In this document: in pieces, positions 24,805 through 34,923 of the stretch
Layout of the letters: each line of letters starts with the position of its first letter
Position numbering within the stretch: the stretch's first letter is position 1
Assembly: GCA_023411575.1 (NCBI GenBank)
Contig: JAEYOP010000063.1
Span: 62,001-126,000, forward strand
From: Bacillota bacterium
GTDB lineage: Bacteria; Bacillota; Clostridia; Acetivibrionales; DTU013
Direction: 5' to 3'
DNA: 64,000 nt
Program-made: the position numbers and the translations under genes
The notes under the pieces: generated by a model
What the model was told of the DNA's origin: nothing
What the model saw: only the letters and a program-made list of their open reading frames with translations
The model's database searches: none

Positions 24805-26547
24805 CTAATCCGGATAGTTTGCCCTCTCCATGTAGTGCGTATGAAGCAGTTCGTGGGCCTTGTGGCTTCCGGGATGCTCGAAGTATTCGGCGTAAAGCTT
24901 CTGGACGTTCGGGTTATCCTGGGATTTCCTCAGCGTCAGGCTTTCATCCTCTTCGTAGATGGCCTTGGCCCTTTCCGACCGCAGGTCGATCCAGCTCCGA
25001 ACCTGCGAAGGCTGTATCGGCTGTCCGCCGCCGTTTACACAGCCGCCCGGGCAGGCCATGACTTCCACGAAGTGGTACTGCTCCCCGTTCCTCATCTTTT
25101 CGAGCAGCTTCCTCGCATTTCCGGTTCCATGGGCAACCGCGGCCTTCACAGTCATTCCGGCCACCTCCAGCGTGGCCTCCTTCACCCCTTCAATGCCCCT
25201 GACCGCCTTGAATTCGATATTCTCCAGGGTCTTGCCTTCCAGCAGCTCCACCAGGTACCTTAAAGCCGCTTCCATAACGCCGCCCGTTGCGCCGAAGATC
25301 ACGGCCGCGCCGGTCGCTTCGCCCATGGGGTCGTCGAAGTGTCTTTCCGGCAGCTCCGTAAAGTCAATACCGGCTTCCCGGATCATTCTGGCCAATTCCC
25401 TCGTGGTCAGGACCACATCGACGTCCGGATGACCTGTAGCGGAAAGCTCGGGACGCTTTGCTTCAAATTTCTTGGCCGTGCAGGGCATGATGGAAACCAC
25501 AAAGATCTTGGCCGGGTCAATGCCCATTTTTTCCGCATAATAGGATTTCAACACCGCGCCGAACATCTCATGGGGCGATTTGCAGCTGGACAGGTTTTCC
25601 AGGAACTCCGGATAGTTATGCTCGCAGAACTTGATCCAGCCGGGGCTGCAGGAGGTGATCACCGGAAGCTTTCCGCCGGTTTTGATCCTGGTGACGAGCT
25701 CCGTTACCTCTTCCATAATGGTCAGATCGGCAGCCGTATCGGTGTCGAATACTTTAGCAAAGCCCAGACGCCGGAGGGAAGCGATCATATTGCTGGTCAC
25801 CCGGGTGCCGATGGGCATCCCGAATTCTTCCCCGAGGGCCACCCTTACAGCGGGAGCCGTCTGGACGACCACATGCAGATCCTTGTTGGCCAGGGCCTCC
25901 CATACCTTTTCGGTATCATCCTTTTCCCTGAGCGCACCGACAGGACATACGGTTATGCACTGTCCGCAGTTGATGCACGGCACTTCCGCCAACGGTTTGT
26001 TGAAAGCGGATCCGACCGTGGTCTTGAAGCCTCTTTCATTGGTATCGATAACGGCAACCTTCTGTACGTTCTTGCACATATTGACGCAGCGTCTGCAAAG
26101 CACGCACTTGTTGGGGTCCCTTACGATGGAATGGGACAGCTCATCCAGGGGATGCTGGCCCATTTCGCCTTCGAAGCGGATTCCCTTGATGTTGAGCTCC
26201 TCGCTCAGCTTCTGCAGCTCGCAGTTTCTGCTTCGGACGCAGGTAAGGCACTTCTTGTCGTGGTTGGACAGAATCAGTTCCAAAGTGACCTTTCTGGCCT
26301 CCCTCACCTTCGGGGTCTGGGTAAAGATCTCAAGCCCTTCCGAAACCGGGTATACACAGGCAGCCTGCAGGCTTCTTGCGCCCTTGACCTCCACCACGCA
26401 CATCCGGCAAGCGCCGATCTCATTGATGTCCTTCAGGAAGCAAAGTGTCGGTATATCGATATTTGCATGCCTTGCCGCCTCCAGGATGGTATAATTCCTG
26501 GGCACCTGAATCTTTCGCGTATCTATCGTAATATTGACCATATCCAT
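24805..26547 (-). CDS. hydA: [FeFe] hydrogenase catalytic subunit, NAD-linked multimeric type (HydA/HndD)
   Basis: 580 residues. N-terminal [2Fe-2S] domain (Cys at about 35-65), a His/Cys [4Fe-4S] site (KKCLTCVRSRNC), a two-cluster ferredoxin domain (CVLCRRCVNMC and CINCGQCITVCPVGAL), then the H-cluster domain with L1 TSCSPGW, L2 MPCTAKKFE and L3 EVMACPGGCVNGGG, and a C-terminal small-subunit-like tail. L1 is not the textbook TSCCPxW: the second Cys is Ser, while an extra Cys appears in LSSCKSP. It makes or uses H2 together with the NuoE/NuoF-like subunits of the same operon, probably with bifurcation between NADH and ferredoxin. Confidence 0.94.
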   Translation of the reverse strand: MDMVNITIDTRKIQVPRNYTILEAARHANIDIPTLCFLKDINEIGACRMCVVEVKGARSLQAACVYPVSEGLEIFTQTPKVREARKVTLELILSNHDKKCLTCVRSRNCELQKLSEELNIKGIRFEGEMGQHPLDELSHSIVRDPNKCVLCRRCVNMCKNVQKVAVIDTNERGFKTTVGSAFNKPLAEVPCINCGQCITVCPVGALREKDDTEKVWEALANKDLHVVVQTAPAVRVALGEEFGMPIGTRVTSNMIASLRRLGFAKVFDTDTAADLTIMEEVTELVTRIKTGGKLPVITSCSPGWIKFCEHNYPEFLENLSSCKSPHEMFGAVLKSYYAEKMGIDPAKIFVVSIMPCTAKKFEAKRPELSATGHPDVDVVLTTRELARMIREAGIDFTELPERHFDDPMGEATGAAVIFGATGGVMEAALRYLVELLEGKTLENIEFKAVRGIEGVKEATLEVAGMTVKAAVAHGTGNARKLLEKMRNGEQYHFVEVMACPGGCVNGGGQPIQPSQVRSWIDLRSERAKAIYEEDESLTLRKSQDNPNVQKLYAEYFEHPGSHKAHELLHTHYMERANYPD

Positions 26548-26568
26548 CTCTTTACACTCTCCTTCCCA

Positions 26569-28365
<1,797 letters not shown>

Positions 28366-28404
28366 TTTGCTTCCTCCCTGTATTTACATCAAATCACTTT
28401 TCCT

Positions 28405-28782
28405 TTATTTTCCTTCCGCTTCCGCCGCGCCGATGGTGAGATCCTGGCATACCCTTCCGTTCACGAGATGCTCCGATACGATCCGGGCCGCTTTTTCCGG
28501 AGTCATTTTGACATAGGTAACCTTTGTTCCCTCGGCGTCGAATATCTCGACAATGGGTTCAAGCCTGCAAACGCCGATGCAGCCGGTCATTGTGACGGAT
28601 ACGTCGCTCAATTTCCGCTTGGCCAGCTCCTCGACGAAAGCGTTCATAACCGGCCTTGCTCCCGCGGCGATCCCGCAGGTTGCCATTCCTACCACGACAC
28701 GCATGCCGTTCTTGTTTGTCCTCATTTTTATTTCATCCAGCGTCTTATTCCGGATTGCTTCGAGTTCCGCTAACGATTTCAC
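28405..28782 (-). CDS. hndB: [2Fe-2S] ferredoxin-like subunit (HndB)
   Basis: 125 residues with a thioredoxin-like [2Fe-2S] fold: VVGMATCGIAAGARPVM near residue 31 and MTGCIGVCRLEPIVEI near 68. Three cysteines are seen clearly. Four-subunit Hnd-type hydrogenases have such a protein as electron carrier between the NAD module and the catalytic subunit. The start codon overlaps the end of the HATPase gene by 38 bases, which suggests coupled translation. Confidence 0.88.
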   Translation of the reverse strand: MKSLAELEAIRNKTLDEIKMRTNKNGMRVVVGMATCGIAAGARPVMNAFVEELAKRKLSDVSVTMTGCIGVCRLEPIVEIFDAEGTKVTYVKMTPEKAARIVSEHLVNGRVCQDLTIGAAEAEGK

Positions 28783-29332
28783 TTAAAACACCTCCAAAAA
28801 TCTCCAATATTCCTTCTTCGATGTATTCCCGCAGCCACCGCGCCACCCGGAATTCCGAAATCGGCACTTCTCCCAGGCTTTGCCGCACCTCTCGGGAACT
28901 GAATGTAAATTTCCAATCTCCGCATTCGAGCGACAGCTCAAAATCAATTGCCGGATACGCCGCGGACAGGTCGGTTATGACGCCGGCGACGTCTCCGAGC
29001 GGAGGCCTGTCGATATTGTCCATTTGATAGCTGGATCGCACCACCGTCCCGACGCCTTTCTGCGAGGTGATCCGGAAGCTGCCTCCCGCTTGTTCGGCCG
29101 ACGCCTTGAACAGCGGTATGCCTAGTCCCACCTTCCTTGTGGTCCTTGTAGTGGAAAACGGGTCGGTGACTCTTGCCAGAAGCTCTTCGTCCATCCCGCA
29201 GCCATTATCTTCGATAAGGATCTCCAGCATGCCGCTTTTCCGGTCCGCACGGATTACCGTCCTGATCCGGGTTGCGGCCGCAGCCGTCGAGTTTTGCGCG
29301 ATATCGAGAATATGCAGCGATATATCCTTCAA
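28745..29332 (-). CDS. Stand-alone GHKL (histidine kinase-like) ATP-binding protein in the hydrogenase operon
   Basis: 195 residues. The N box is LHILDIAQNSTAAAATRI, the G1 box EDNGCGMD, then DPFSTTRTTRKVGLGIPLFKASAEQAGG as the F/G2 region. There is no dimerisation/phosphoacceptor domain and no sensor, so it is not a complete histidine kinase. The last ~85 residues are of unknown type. Such a gene is often found between hydC and hydB-like genes in Clostridia; its role is not known to me, perhaps anti-sigma-type regulation or assembly. It sits between NuoE-like and HndB-like genes. Confidence 0.8.
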   Translation of the reverse strand: MKDISLHILDIAQNSTAAAATRIRTVIRADRKSGMLEILIEDNGCGMDEELLARVTDPFSTTRTTRKVGLGIPLFKASAEQAGGSFRITSQKGVGTVVRSSYQMDNIDRPPLGDVAGVITDLSAAYPAIDFELSLECGDWKFTFSSREVRQSLGEVPISEFRVARWLREYIEEGILEIFGGVLSEIVSGTRSNPE

Positions 29333-29363
29333 GATTCCTACGCTCCAGTCCTATCCAGCCTGC

Positions 29364-29855
29364 TTATTGATCCTTATATTTTTCAAGAATTTTTTCGATA
29401 TCTTCGGCGGTCAGTCGCCCGTATACATCTTCATTGATCATGATAACCGGTGCAAGACCGCACGCTCCGATGCAGCGGCATGCATCCAGGGAGAATTTTC
29501 CGTCCTCCGTGCAATCGCCGATGCCAACGCCGAGTTTTTCCTGCAGTTCGTCCAGGATCTTGCTCGCGCCCTTGACGTAGCAGGCCGTCCCCATACAGAC
29601 GCTGACCTTGAACCGGCCCTTGGGCTTCAGGGAAAACTGGGTATAGAACGTTACAACGCCGTAAATCTCGGACAGAGGCACATTCAGGCCTTCCGAGATC
29701 TGCTTCTGCACGCTCATGGGCAGATAGCCATAGACTTCCTGGGCTTCGTGGAGCACAGGAATCAATGCGCCCTTCGCATTCTTGTACTTCTCAATGATTT
29801 CCTGCAATTTGCGTTCCTTTTCGTCAACACAACCACAGCAGCAGTTACTGCTCAT
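29364..29855 (-). CDS. hydC: NuoE-like [2Fe-2S] subunit of the hydrogenase (HydC/HndA)
   Basis: 163 residues with the thioredoxin-like [2Fe-2S] domain. Ligands are in VCMGTACYVKGA and CRCIGACGLAPV; a helical N-terminal part precedes (GALIPVLHEAQEVYGYLP). It passes electrons within the NAD-binding module. As first gene of the operon it is preceded by a near-consensus promoter and a perfect Rex-type operator. The extreme N-terminus carries SSNCCCGCVDEKE, four extra cysteines that are unusual and could bind metal. Confidence 0.93.
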   Translation of the reverse strand: MSSNCCCGCVDEKERKLQEIIEKYKNAKGALIPVLHEAQEVYGYLPMSVQKQISEGLNVPLSEIYGVVTFYTQFSLKPKGRFKVSVCMGTACYVKGASKILDELQEKLGVGIGDCTEDGKFSLDACRCIGACGLAPVIMINEDVYGRLTAEDIEKILEKYKDQ

Positions 29856-29898
29856 TCAACAAGACCCCCCAATCAGCATTTTTAGTGTCCCACAACGG

Positions 29899-29916
29899 TT
29901 GTTAAGTATTTAACAA
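29899..29916. promoter_or_regulatory. Rex operator
   Basis: TTGTTAAGTATTTAACAA, a perfect match to the Rex consensus TTGTTAAnnnnTTAACAA. It starts about 11 bases downstream of the -10 of the hydrogenase promoter, a repressing position. Rex senses the NADH/NAD+ ratio, so a high NADH level should relieve repression of this hydrogenase. Confidence 0.85.
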
Positions 29917-29926
29917 TAGCGTTAAT

Positions 29927-29955
29927 ATTATAACAAACTTAGTCCTATAATTCAA
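29927..29955 (-). promoter_or_regulatory. Promoter of the first hydrogenase operon
   Basis: Minus-strand TTGAAT (29955-29950), 17 bases, TATAAT (29932-29927). The same hexamer pair and spacing precedes the second hydrogenase operon at 56736-56764. Confidence 0.8.
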
Positions 29956-30014
29956 CCATCCCTGAAAATAAATGTGATTCTGTCATTTTTCGTCTGGATA
30001 GATGAACAAAACAG

Positions 30015-30626
30015 TTAGGGCCGGTATCGACCCGTTTTCTCAAACATTTCATTGGTGAGGTCTATCACTTTGAAGGCGATGAAATAGGCGCCTATGGAAA
30101 AGGCCGCGCTTTCCCAGCCGATTGTCAGCCCCGCAATACAGGCGGTCAGAAGGGTGACCAGGATGAAAACTCCGCTGGCGGAGGAGGAATATTGTTTTTT
30201 GAAATGCTGCCGATAATATTCCACCCCGTCAATGCACCCGCCGCACCGGAGGATGATGCCGGACCCCAATCCCAGCAGAACTCCCCCGAACAGGGTGGAC
30301 GTGATAATATCCGGGTCATCGATCTGGTATGGATTGAAAACCGACATCCAGTAGAACAGCGACGTCATGGCAAACAGGGAGGGCAGCAGGATCGCGCCCC
30401 CCTTTTGCCGGAACAGGACAAGAAAAAAAGGAAAATTGAGAAAGACGGCCGCCACGCTCACGGGTATATCCGCAAGATAGCTCAACAGCACGGTCATCCC
30501 CAGTATTCCGCCTCCCAGAAGGTTGTGCGTTTTCAGGAAAATTTCCAATCCGGCTGCAGCCAGTATTGAACCCAGCAGCATGAATGCATACCGGAAGGCA
30601 GTAGTGGTCACTGCTTTACGTTCCAT
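30015..30626 (-). CDS. YitT family membrane protein
   Basis: 203 residues with five to six membrane helices. LLGSILAAAGLEIFLKTHNLLGGGILGMTVLLSYL is typical of the YitT/DUF161 family, as are FGGVLLGLGSGIILRCGGCIDG and the late KVIDLTNEMFE. The usual C-terminal DUF2179 domain is absent, so this is a short form. Function unknown. It lies 43 bases after the last V-ATPase gene on the same strand with a good AGGAAAG site and may be the tenth gene of that transcript. Confidence 0.85.
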   Translation of the reverse strand: MERKAVTTTAFRYAFMLLGSILAAAGLEIFLKTHNLLGGGILGMTVLLSYLADIPVSVAAVFLNFPFFLVLFRQKGGAILLPSLFAMTSLFYWMSVFNPYQIDDPDIITSTLFGGVLLGLGSGIILRCGGCIDGVEYYRQHFKKQYSSSASGVFILVTLLTACIAGLTIGWESAAFSIGAYFIAFKVIDLTNEMFEKTGRYRP

Positions 30627-30669
30627 TTCACACTTTCCTCCCTTTGCCGCGATAAATCCGTTCCCTTTT

Positions 30670-31332
30670 TTATGGCTGGTTCAGGTTTTCTTTTATTACC
30701 CGCTCCAACATCATATCCTTCACTTTCATGAGACGTGTCAGATTTCCTCTTTCATTTTCTTCAAGCTTCATTGCTATAAACCGGATCGTACTTTCCAGTT
30801 GGGGAATGAGTATATGTTCGAGTGCATTCACCCTTCTGCGCGCCTTCTCGATTTCCCTTGAAAGCAGCTGTACGGATTTTTCCACCTGAGCCAGTTCAAG
30901 GAGCTGCGGTATCACCTCCGCCATCTTTTCCATGGCCTCGTCCAGCTGACTGGAGGTAAAGGCATAGCCGTAGGGATGAAGGTCCCCTTTGGGCATTTCC
31001 GCATTTTGGAGGGAAAATTCCGGCACCTCCACACTCATAATGTTTCTTGCCGAGACGGCAAGCGTAATATTCATTTTGGGGAATAAAAGCGCTTCCTCCA
31101 GCATTTCGGGCTGCATGACGGAACGGGCAACCGTAAAGCTTTCATGACACTCCTCCAGCAAGCCTTCCACCCGTTCCCGGAGCTCCTTGTTCCTGGACGC
31201 CAGCTCAATAAACCGCTTCATCAGCTCATCCCGTTTGTCCTTGAGCAGTCTGTAACCCCTGCGGGCTACCAGCAGGCGCTTTTTCAGCCTGGTCAGCTCC
31301 ATGCGTGTCGGATTCGGATTCAGGGCTGCCAC
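30670..31332 (-). CDS. atpD: V-type ATP synthase subunit D (central stalk)
   Basis: 220 residues, nearly all alpha-helical, forming the long coiled coil of the rotor shaft. NPTRMELTRLKKRLLVARRGYRLLKDKRDEL is the family's N-terminal signature, and RRVNALEHILIPQLESTIRFI lies near the end. Its start is 4 bases after the stop of subunit B. Together with F it couples ATP hydrolysis to rotation of the membrane ring. Confidence 0.96.
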   Translation of the reverse strand: MAALNPNPTRMELTRLKKRLLVARRGYRLLKDKRDELMKRFIELASRNKELRERVEGLLEECHESFTVARSVMQPEMLEEALLFPKMNITLAVSARNIMSVEVPEFSLQNAEMPKGDLHPYGYAFTSSQLDEAMEKMAEVIPQLLELAQVEKSVQLLSREIEKARRRVNALEHILIPQLESTIRFIAMKLEENERGNLTRLMKVKDMMLERVIKENLNQP

Positions 31333-31336
31333 GGAA

Positions 31337-32749
31337 TCATCCCTCCTCCCGGGCCGATTCGATTGCGGAATCCTTCTCCACTGTCGGCAAATATTTATCC
31401 AGGTATTCGTCGCGTATCCGCTTCAGCTCGCCTCTGGGCAGGCCGGAAAGCAATTTCCAGCCGATGTCGAGGGTTTTTTCGACGGGACGGTCCGTCTGGA
31501 AGCCCTGGGACACATACTCCTCCTCGAAGGAATCCGCAAACCGGGCATACAGCTTGTCGGAATCCGTCAAGGCGCCTTCTCCCAGGATGATCATCAGTTC
31601 CTTGGCCTCCTTCCCCCTCGCATAGGCGGCAAACAACTGATTCATGGTGTCGGCGTGGTCTTCCCGCGTCTTGCCCCTGCCGATCCCCTTGTCCTTCAGC
31701 CTCGACAGGGACGGCAGCACGTCGATGGGGGGGGTGACGCCTTTCCGGTACAGCTCGCGGCTTAATATGATCTGGCCTTCGGTGATGTATCCGGTCAAAT
31801 CCGGGATGGGATGGGTTTTATCGTCCTCCGGCATGGTCAGGATGGGCAGAAGGGTAATACTGCCCTCCATCCCCTTTATTCTTCCGGCTCTTTCATACAG
31901 GTTGGCCAGATCGGTATACAGATAGCCCGGATAGCCCCTTCTGCCCGGCACTTCCTTTCTGGCGGCGGACACCTCCCGCAGGGCCTCCGCATAATTTGTG
32001 ATGTCGGTCAGGATGACCAGCACGTGCATCTCCATCTCAAAAGCCAGATATTCGGCTGCCGTCAAAGCCATCCTCGGGGTCGCGATCCGCTCGATGGCCG
32101 GATCGTCGGCCAGATTGACGAACAAGACGGACCGTTCGATGGCGCCGGTGCTTTTCAGGTCGTTGATAAAATAATCCGCTTCCTCGAAGGTAATCCCTAT
32201 GGCGGCAAATACGACCGCAAAGCTGCTGTCCGACCCCGGAACCTTCGCCTGTCTCGCGATCTGCGCCGCAAGCTGCGCATGGGGCAGTCCCGAGCCGGAA
32301 AAGATGGGAAGCTTCTGGCCCCGGACCAGCGTATTGAGGCCGTCGATGGCGGATATGCCCGTTTGTACGAACTCCGACGGATAATTGCGCGCGGCGGGAT
32401 TCATCGGCGTGCCGTTAATATCCGTCCTGGCGGCGGCAAACATCCCGGGGCCGCCGTCTATTGGCTTCCCCATTCCGCTGAAAACGCGTCCGAGCATATC
32501 CGGCGAGACGGGAAGCTCGATGCTCCTTCCCGTGAACCTCACCTTGCTTTCCGCCACATTGATGCCCGCCGCACTGTCGAAAAGCTGCAGCAGGGCGGTA
32601 TCGTCGCTGACTTCCAGTACCCTGCACCTGCGCACCTCGCCATTGGGCAGCTCGATCTCTCCAAGCTCCCCGTACTTCACGTTCTGGACGCGCTTCACGA
32701 GCATGAGCGGGCCTGCTACCTCCTGAATCGTTTTATATTCCCGTATCAT
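31337..32749 (-). CDS. atpB: V-type ATP synthase subunit B (non-catalytic)
   Basis: 470 residues. GYPGYLYTDLANLYERAGR and PDLTGYITEGQI are typical of subunit B; the P-loop lysine is absent (FSGSGLPHAQLAAQI), as expected for the regulatory nucleotide site. It alternates with subunit A in the V1 hexamer. Its start lies inside the end of subunit A (17-base overlap). Confidence 0.97.
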   Translation of the reverse strand: MIREYKTIQEVAGPLMLVKRVQNVKYGELGEIELPNGEVRRCRVLEVSDDTALLQLFDSAAGINVAESKVRFTGRSIELPVSPDMLGRVFSGMGKPIDGGPGMFAAARTDINGTPMNPAARNYPSEFVQTGISAIDGLNTLVRGQKLPIFSGSGLPHAQLAAQIARQAKVPGSDSSFAVVFAAIGITFEEADYFINDLKSTGAIERSVLFVNLADDPAIERIATPRMALTAAEYLAFEMEMHVLVILTDITNYAEALREVSAARKEVPGRRGYPGYLYTDLANLYERAGRIKGMEGSITLLPILTMPEDDKTHPIPDLTGYITEGQIILSRELYRKGVTPPIDVLPSLSRLKDKGIGRGKTREDHADTMNQLFAAYARGKEAKELMIILGEGALTDSDKLYARFADSFEEEYVSQGFQTDRPVEKTLDIGWKLLSGLPRGELKRIRDEYLDKYLPTVEKDSAIESAREEG

Positions 32750-34532
32750 CCGGTTCCTCCTCTGCTATCCCATTCTTCAATCCGGCCAGTTGGGCGTCCA
32801 GTTCCTCTTCCGCTTCCATGAAATAGCTTTCCGTATTCTCCTCCGAAACATATTTCGCCCTGCCGATCCTCTCCCGGACCGGCAGCCGGAAGACCTCCCC
32901 GGCCGGTATTCCTTCCTTGAGCGCGGCGGCGCTTTTTTCATAAAAATCCATCATGCTTTTCATCATCCGGTATTGCTTCCGCGGGGAGGTATAGGTATCC
33001 ACCTCATGAAACGCGTTTTGATGGAGGTAATCCTCCCTCACGGATTTTGCGGCTTCCAGCACCAGCCGGTCGCCCGGGGACAGCGCGTCCGCGCCGACCA
33101 GCCGGACGATTTCATCCAGCTCCGCCTCCTTTTGCAGCAGCCCCATGATCTCCATCCGCAGCCTGCTCCAGTCCGGCGAAACGTTGGCATTGTTCCACGC
33201 GTCCAGCCGGTCGAGATACAGGGAGTAGCTGTTCAGCCAGTGGATCGCCGGAAAATGCCGGCGGAACGCCAGACTGGAATCCAGCGCCCAGAAGACCTTG
33301 ACAATCCGCAAGGTTGCCTGTGCGACCGGCTCCGATATGTCGCCCCCCGGCGGAGACACCGCCCCGATGACGGTCAGCGTGCCTTCCCTGCCCTGGGCTC
33401 CCAGGCTGGTCACCCTGCCCGCCCTCTCGTAAAACTGGGCCAGACGCGATCCCAGATACGCGGGATACCCTTCTTCCCCCGGCATTTCCTCCAGACGCCC
33501 CGACATTTCCCGGAGCGCTTCCGCCCAGCGGGAAGTGGAATCCGCCATCAATGCGACGTTATATCCCATGTCCCTGTAATATTCCGCTATGGTGATCCCG
33601 GTATAGATGGAGGCTTCCCGGGCCGCCACCGGCATATCCGAGGTATTGGCGATCAGCACGGTCCGGTTCATGAGGGATTCTCCCGTGCGCGGATCCTTCA
33701 GCTTCGGGAATTCCGTCAGGACGTCCGTCATTTCATTTCCACGTTCCCCGCAGCCAATATAGACCACAATCTCCGCATCCGCCCATTTTGCCAACTGGTG
33801 CTGGACTACCGTCTTTCCGCTACCGAAAGGTCCCGGCACGGCGGCAACGCCGCCTTTCACCAAAGGGAAAAAGGTGTCAATGACCCGCTGTCCCGTAACC
33901 AGCTGTCTTTCCGGAGCCAGCTTTTCCCTGTAGGGCCTTCCTTTACGGACCGGCCACCGCTGCAGCATGGTTATGCCGACCGTTTCACCGTCTTCCTTCC
34001 GGATTGCCGCTACCGTATCTTCTATGGTAAATTCACCTGTATGGATCTCCTCAATTACCCCTGCTATGCCATGGGGCACCATGATGCGATGCTCCACGAC
34101 AGCCGTTTCCCGCACCTTTCCGATAATATCGCCGGGGACGACCCGGACGCCTTTTTCCGCAAGCGGCTGGAAGGTCCATCTCCTGTCCCTGTCCAGGGCA
34201 TTGATGTCTATCCCTCGCGTAATACGGCTTCCGACCAGCTTCCGCATCCCTTCCAGCGGTCTCTGGATCCCGTCGAACATCCGGCCGATCAGCCCCGGTC
34301 CCAGTTCAACGCTCAGAGGCCTGCCGGTGGTCACCACAGGTTCTCCCGGGCCAAGGCCCGCCGTTTCTTCATATACCTGGACCGACGCCCTGTCCCCGTG
34401 CATTTCGATGATTTCGCCCGTCAGCCTTTGGTCGCTGATCCGGACCACGTCAAACATATTTGCATGCCTCATTCCCGCCGCGACGATCAGAGGCCCCGAT
34501 ACCTTGACAATTATTCCCTGGTCCATATTCAT
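32733..34532 (-). CDS. atpA: V-type ATP synthase subunit A (catalytic)
   Basis: 599 residues. The Walker A motif is GPFGSGKTVVQHQLAKW, followed by YIGCGERGNEMTDVL and MADSTSRWAEALREMSGRLEEMPGEEGYP; the non-homologous insert near residues 110-200 distinguishes subunit A from B. It carries the catalytic sites. Normal length and no missing residue noticed. It overlaps subunit B and lies 37 bases downstream of subunit F. Confidence 0.97.
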   Translation of the reverse strand: MNMDQGIIVKVSGPLIVAAGMRHANMFDVVRISDQRLTGEIIEMHGDRASVQVYEETAGLGPGEPVVTTGRPLSVELGPGLIGRMFDGIQRPLEGMRKLVGSRITRGIDINALDRDRRWTFQPLAEKGVRVVPGDIIGKVRETAVVEHRIMVPHGIAGVIEEIHTGEFTIEDTVAAIRKEDGETVGITMLQRWPVRKGRPYREKLAPERQLVTGQRVIDTFFPLVKGGVAAVPGPFGSGKTVVQHQLAKWADAEIVVYIGCGERGNEMTDVLTEFPKLKDPRTGESLMNRTVLIANTSDMPVAAREASIYTGITIAEYYRDMGYNVALMADSTSRWAEALREMSGRLEEMPGEEGYPAYLGSRLAQFYERAGRVTSLGAQGREGTLTVIGAVSPPGGDISEPVAQATLRIVKVFWALDSSLAFRRHFPAIHWLNSYSLYLDRLDAWNNANVSPDWSRLRMEIMGLLQKEAELDEIVRLVGADALSPGDRLVLEAAKSVREDYLHQNAFHEVDTYTSPRKQYRMMKSMMDFYEKSAAALKEGIPAGEVFRLPVRERIGRAKYVSEENTESYFMEAEEELDAQLAGLKNGIAEEEPDDTGI

Positions 34533-34569
34533 CCCTTTCCTCTTTCCGTATCATTTAGAAGGCATAGTG

Positions 34570-34923
34570 TCATCTTGCCGCCCCCACAGGCGTCCTTCCC
34601 GTCCGGTCCTCCCGGAAAAGGATGTCGGCTCCCACGGCGCGTTCCACCGCCTTTTTGACTCCGGCCATCCCCATGCCCGTATTCCCGCTGCTGCCCGGAA
34701 TCGGTATGATGGCGGGAAACGGACCGGCATTCAGCTTTTCGATCTCCGCCGGCATTTCCCGGGCAAAGTCTTCCGTAATAAATATAATGGCAAACCTTTC
34801 TTCCGCCATCCTGCGCAATAAGCGCACCGCTTCCTGTACCTGCGTTACAGGCCCCATTTCAACGCCTGCCGCATGAAATCCCAGAATGCTGTCCCTGTCG
34901 CCGATCACTCCGATTTTATACAT
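34570..34923 (-). CDS. atpF: V-type ATP synthase subunit F
   Basis: 117 residues. KIGVIGDRDSILGFHAAGVE at the start and the later ERFAIIFITEDFAREMPAEI are typical of the small Rossmann-like rotor subunit F. It overlaps the end of subunit C by 8 bases. The C-terminal tail (TGRTPVGAAR) looks unstructured. Confidence 0.94.
   Translation of the reverse strand: MYKIGVIGDRDSILGFHAAGVEMGPVTQVQEAVRLLRRMAEERFAIIFITEDFAREMPAEIEKLNAGPFPAIIPIPGSSGNTGMGMAGVKKAVERAVGADILFREDRTGRTPVGAAR

Noticed and set aside
24805..26547. TSCSPGW as a sequencing error
   Set aside because: The independent paralogue at 51084-52868 has the same change and the same compensating LSSCKSP.
32790..34658. 622-codon plus-strand frame across V-ATPase subunit A
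   Set aside because: Antisense shadow; the protein is rich in Arg, Pro and His without any domain, whereas the minus strand encodes a perfect subunit A.
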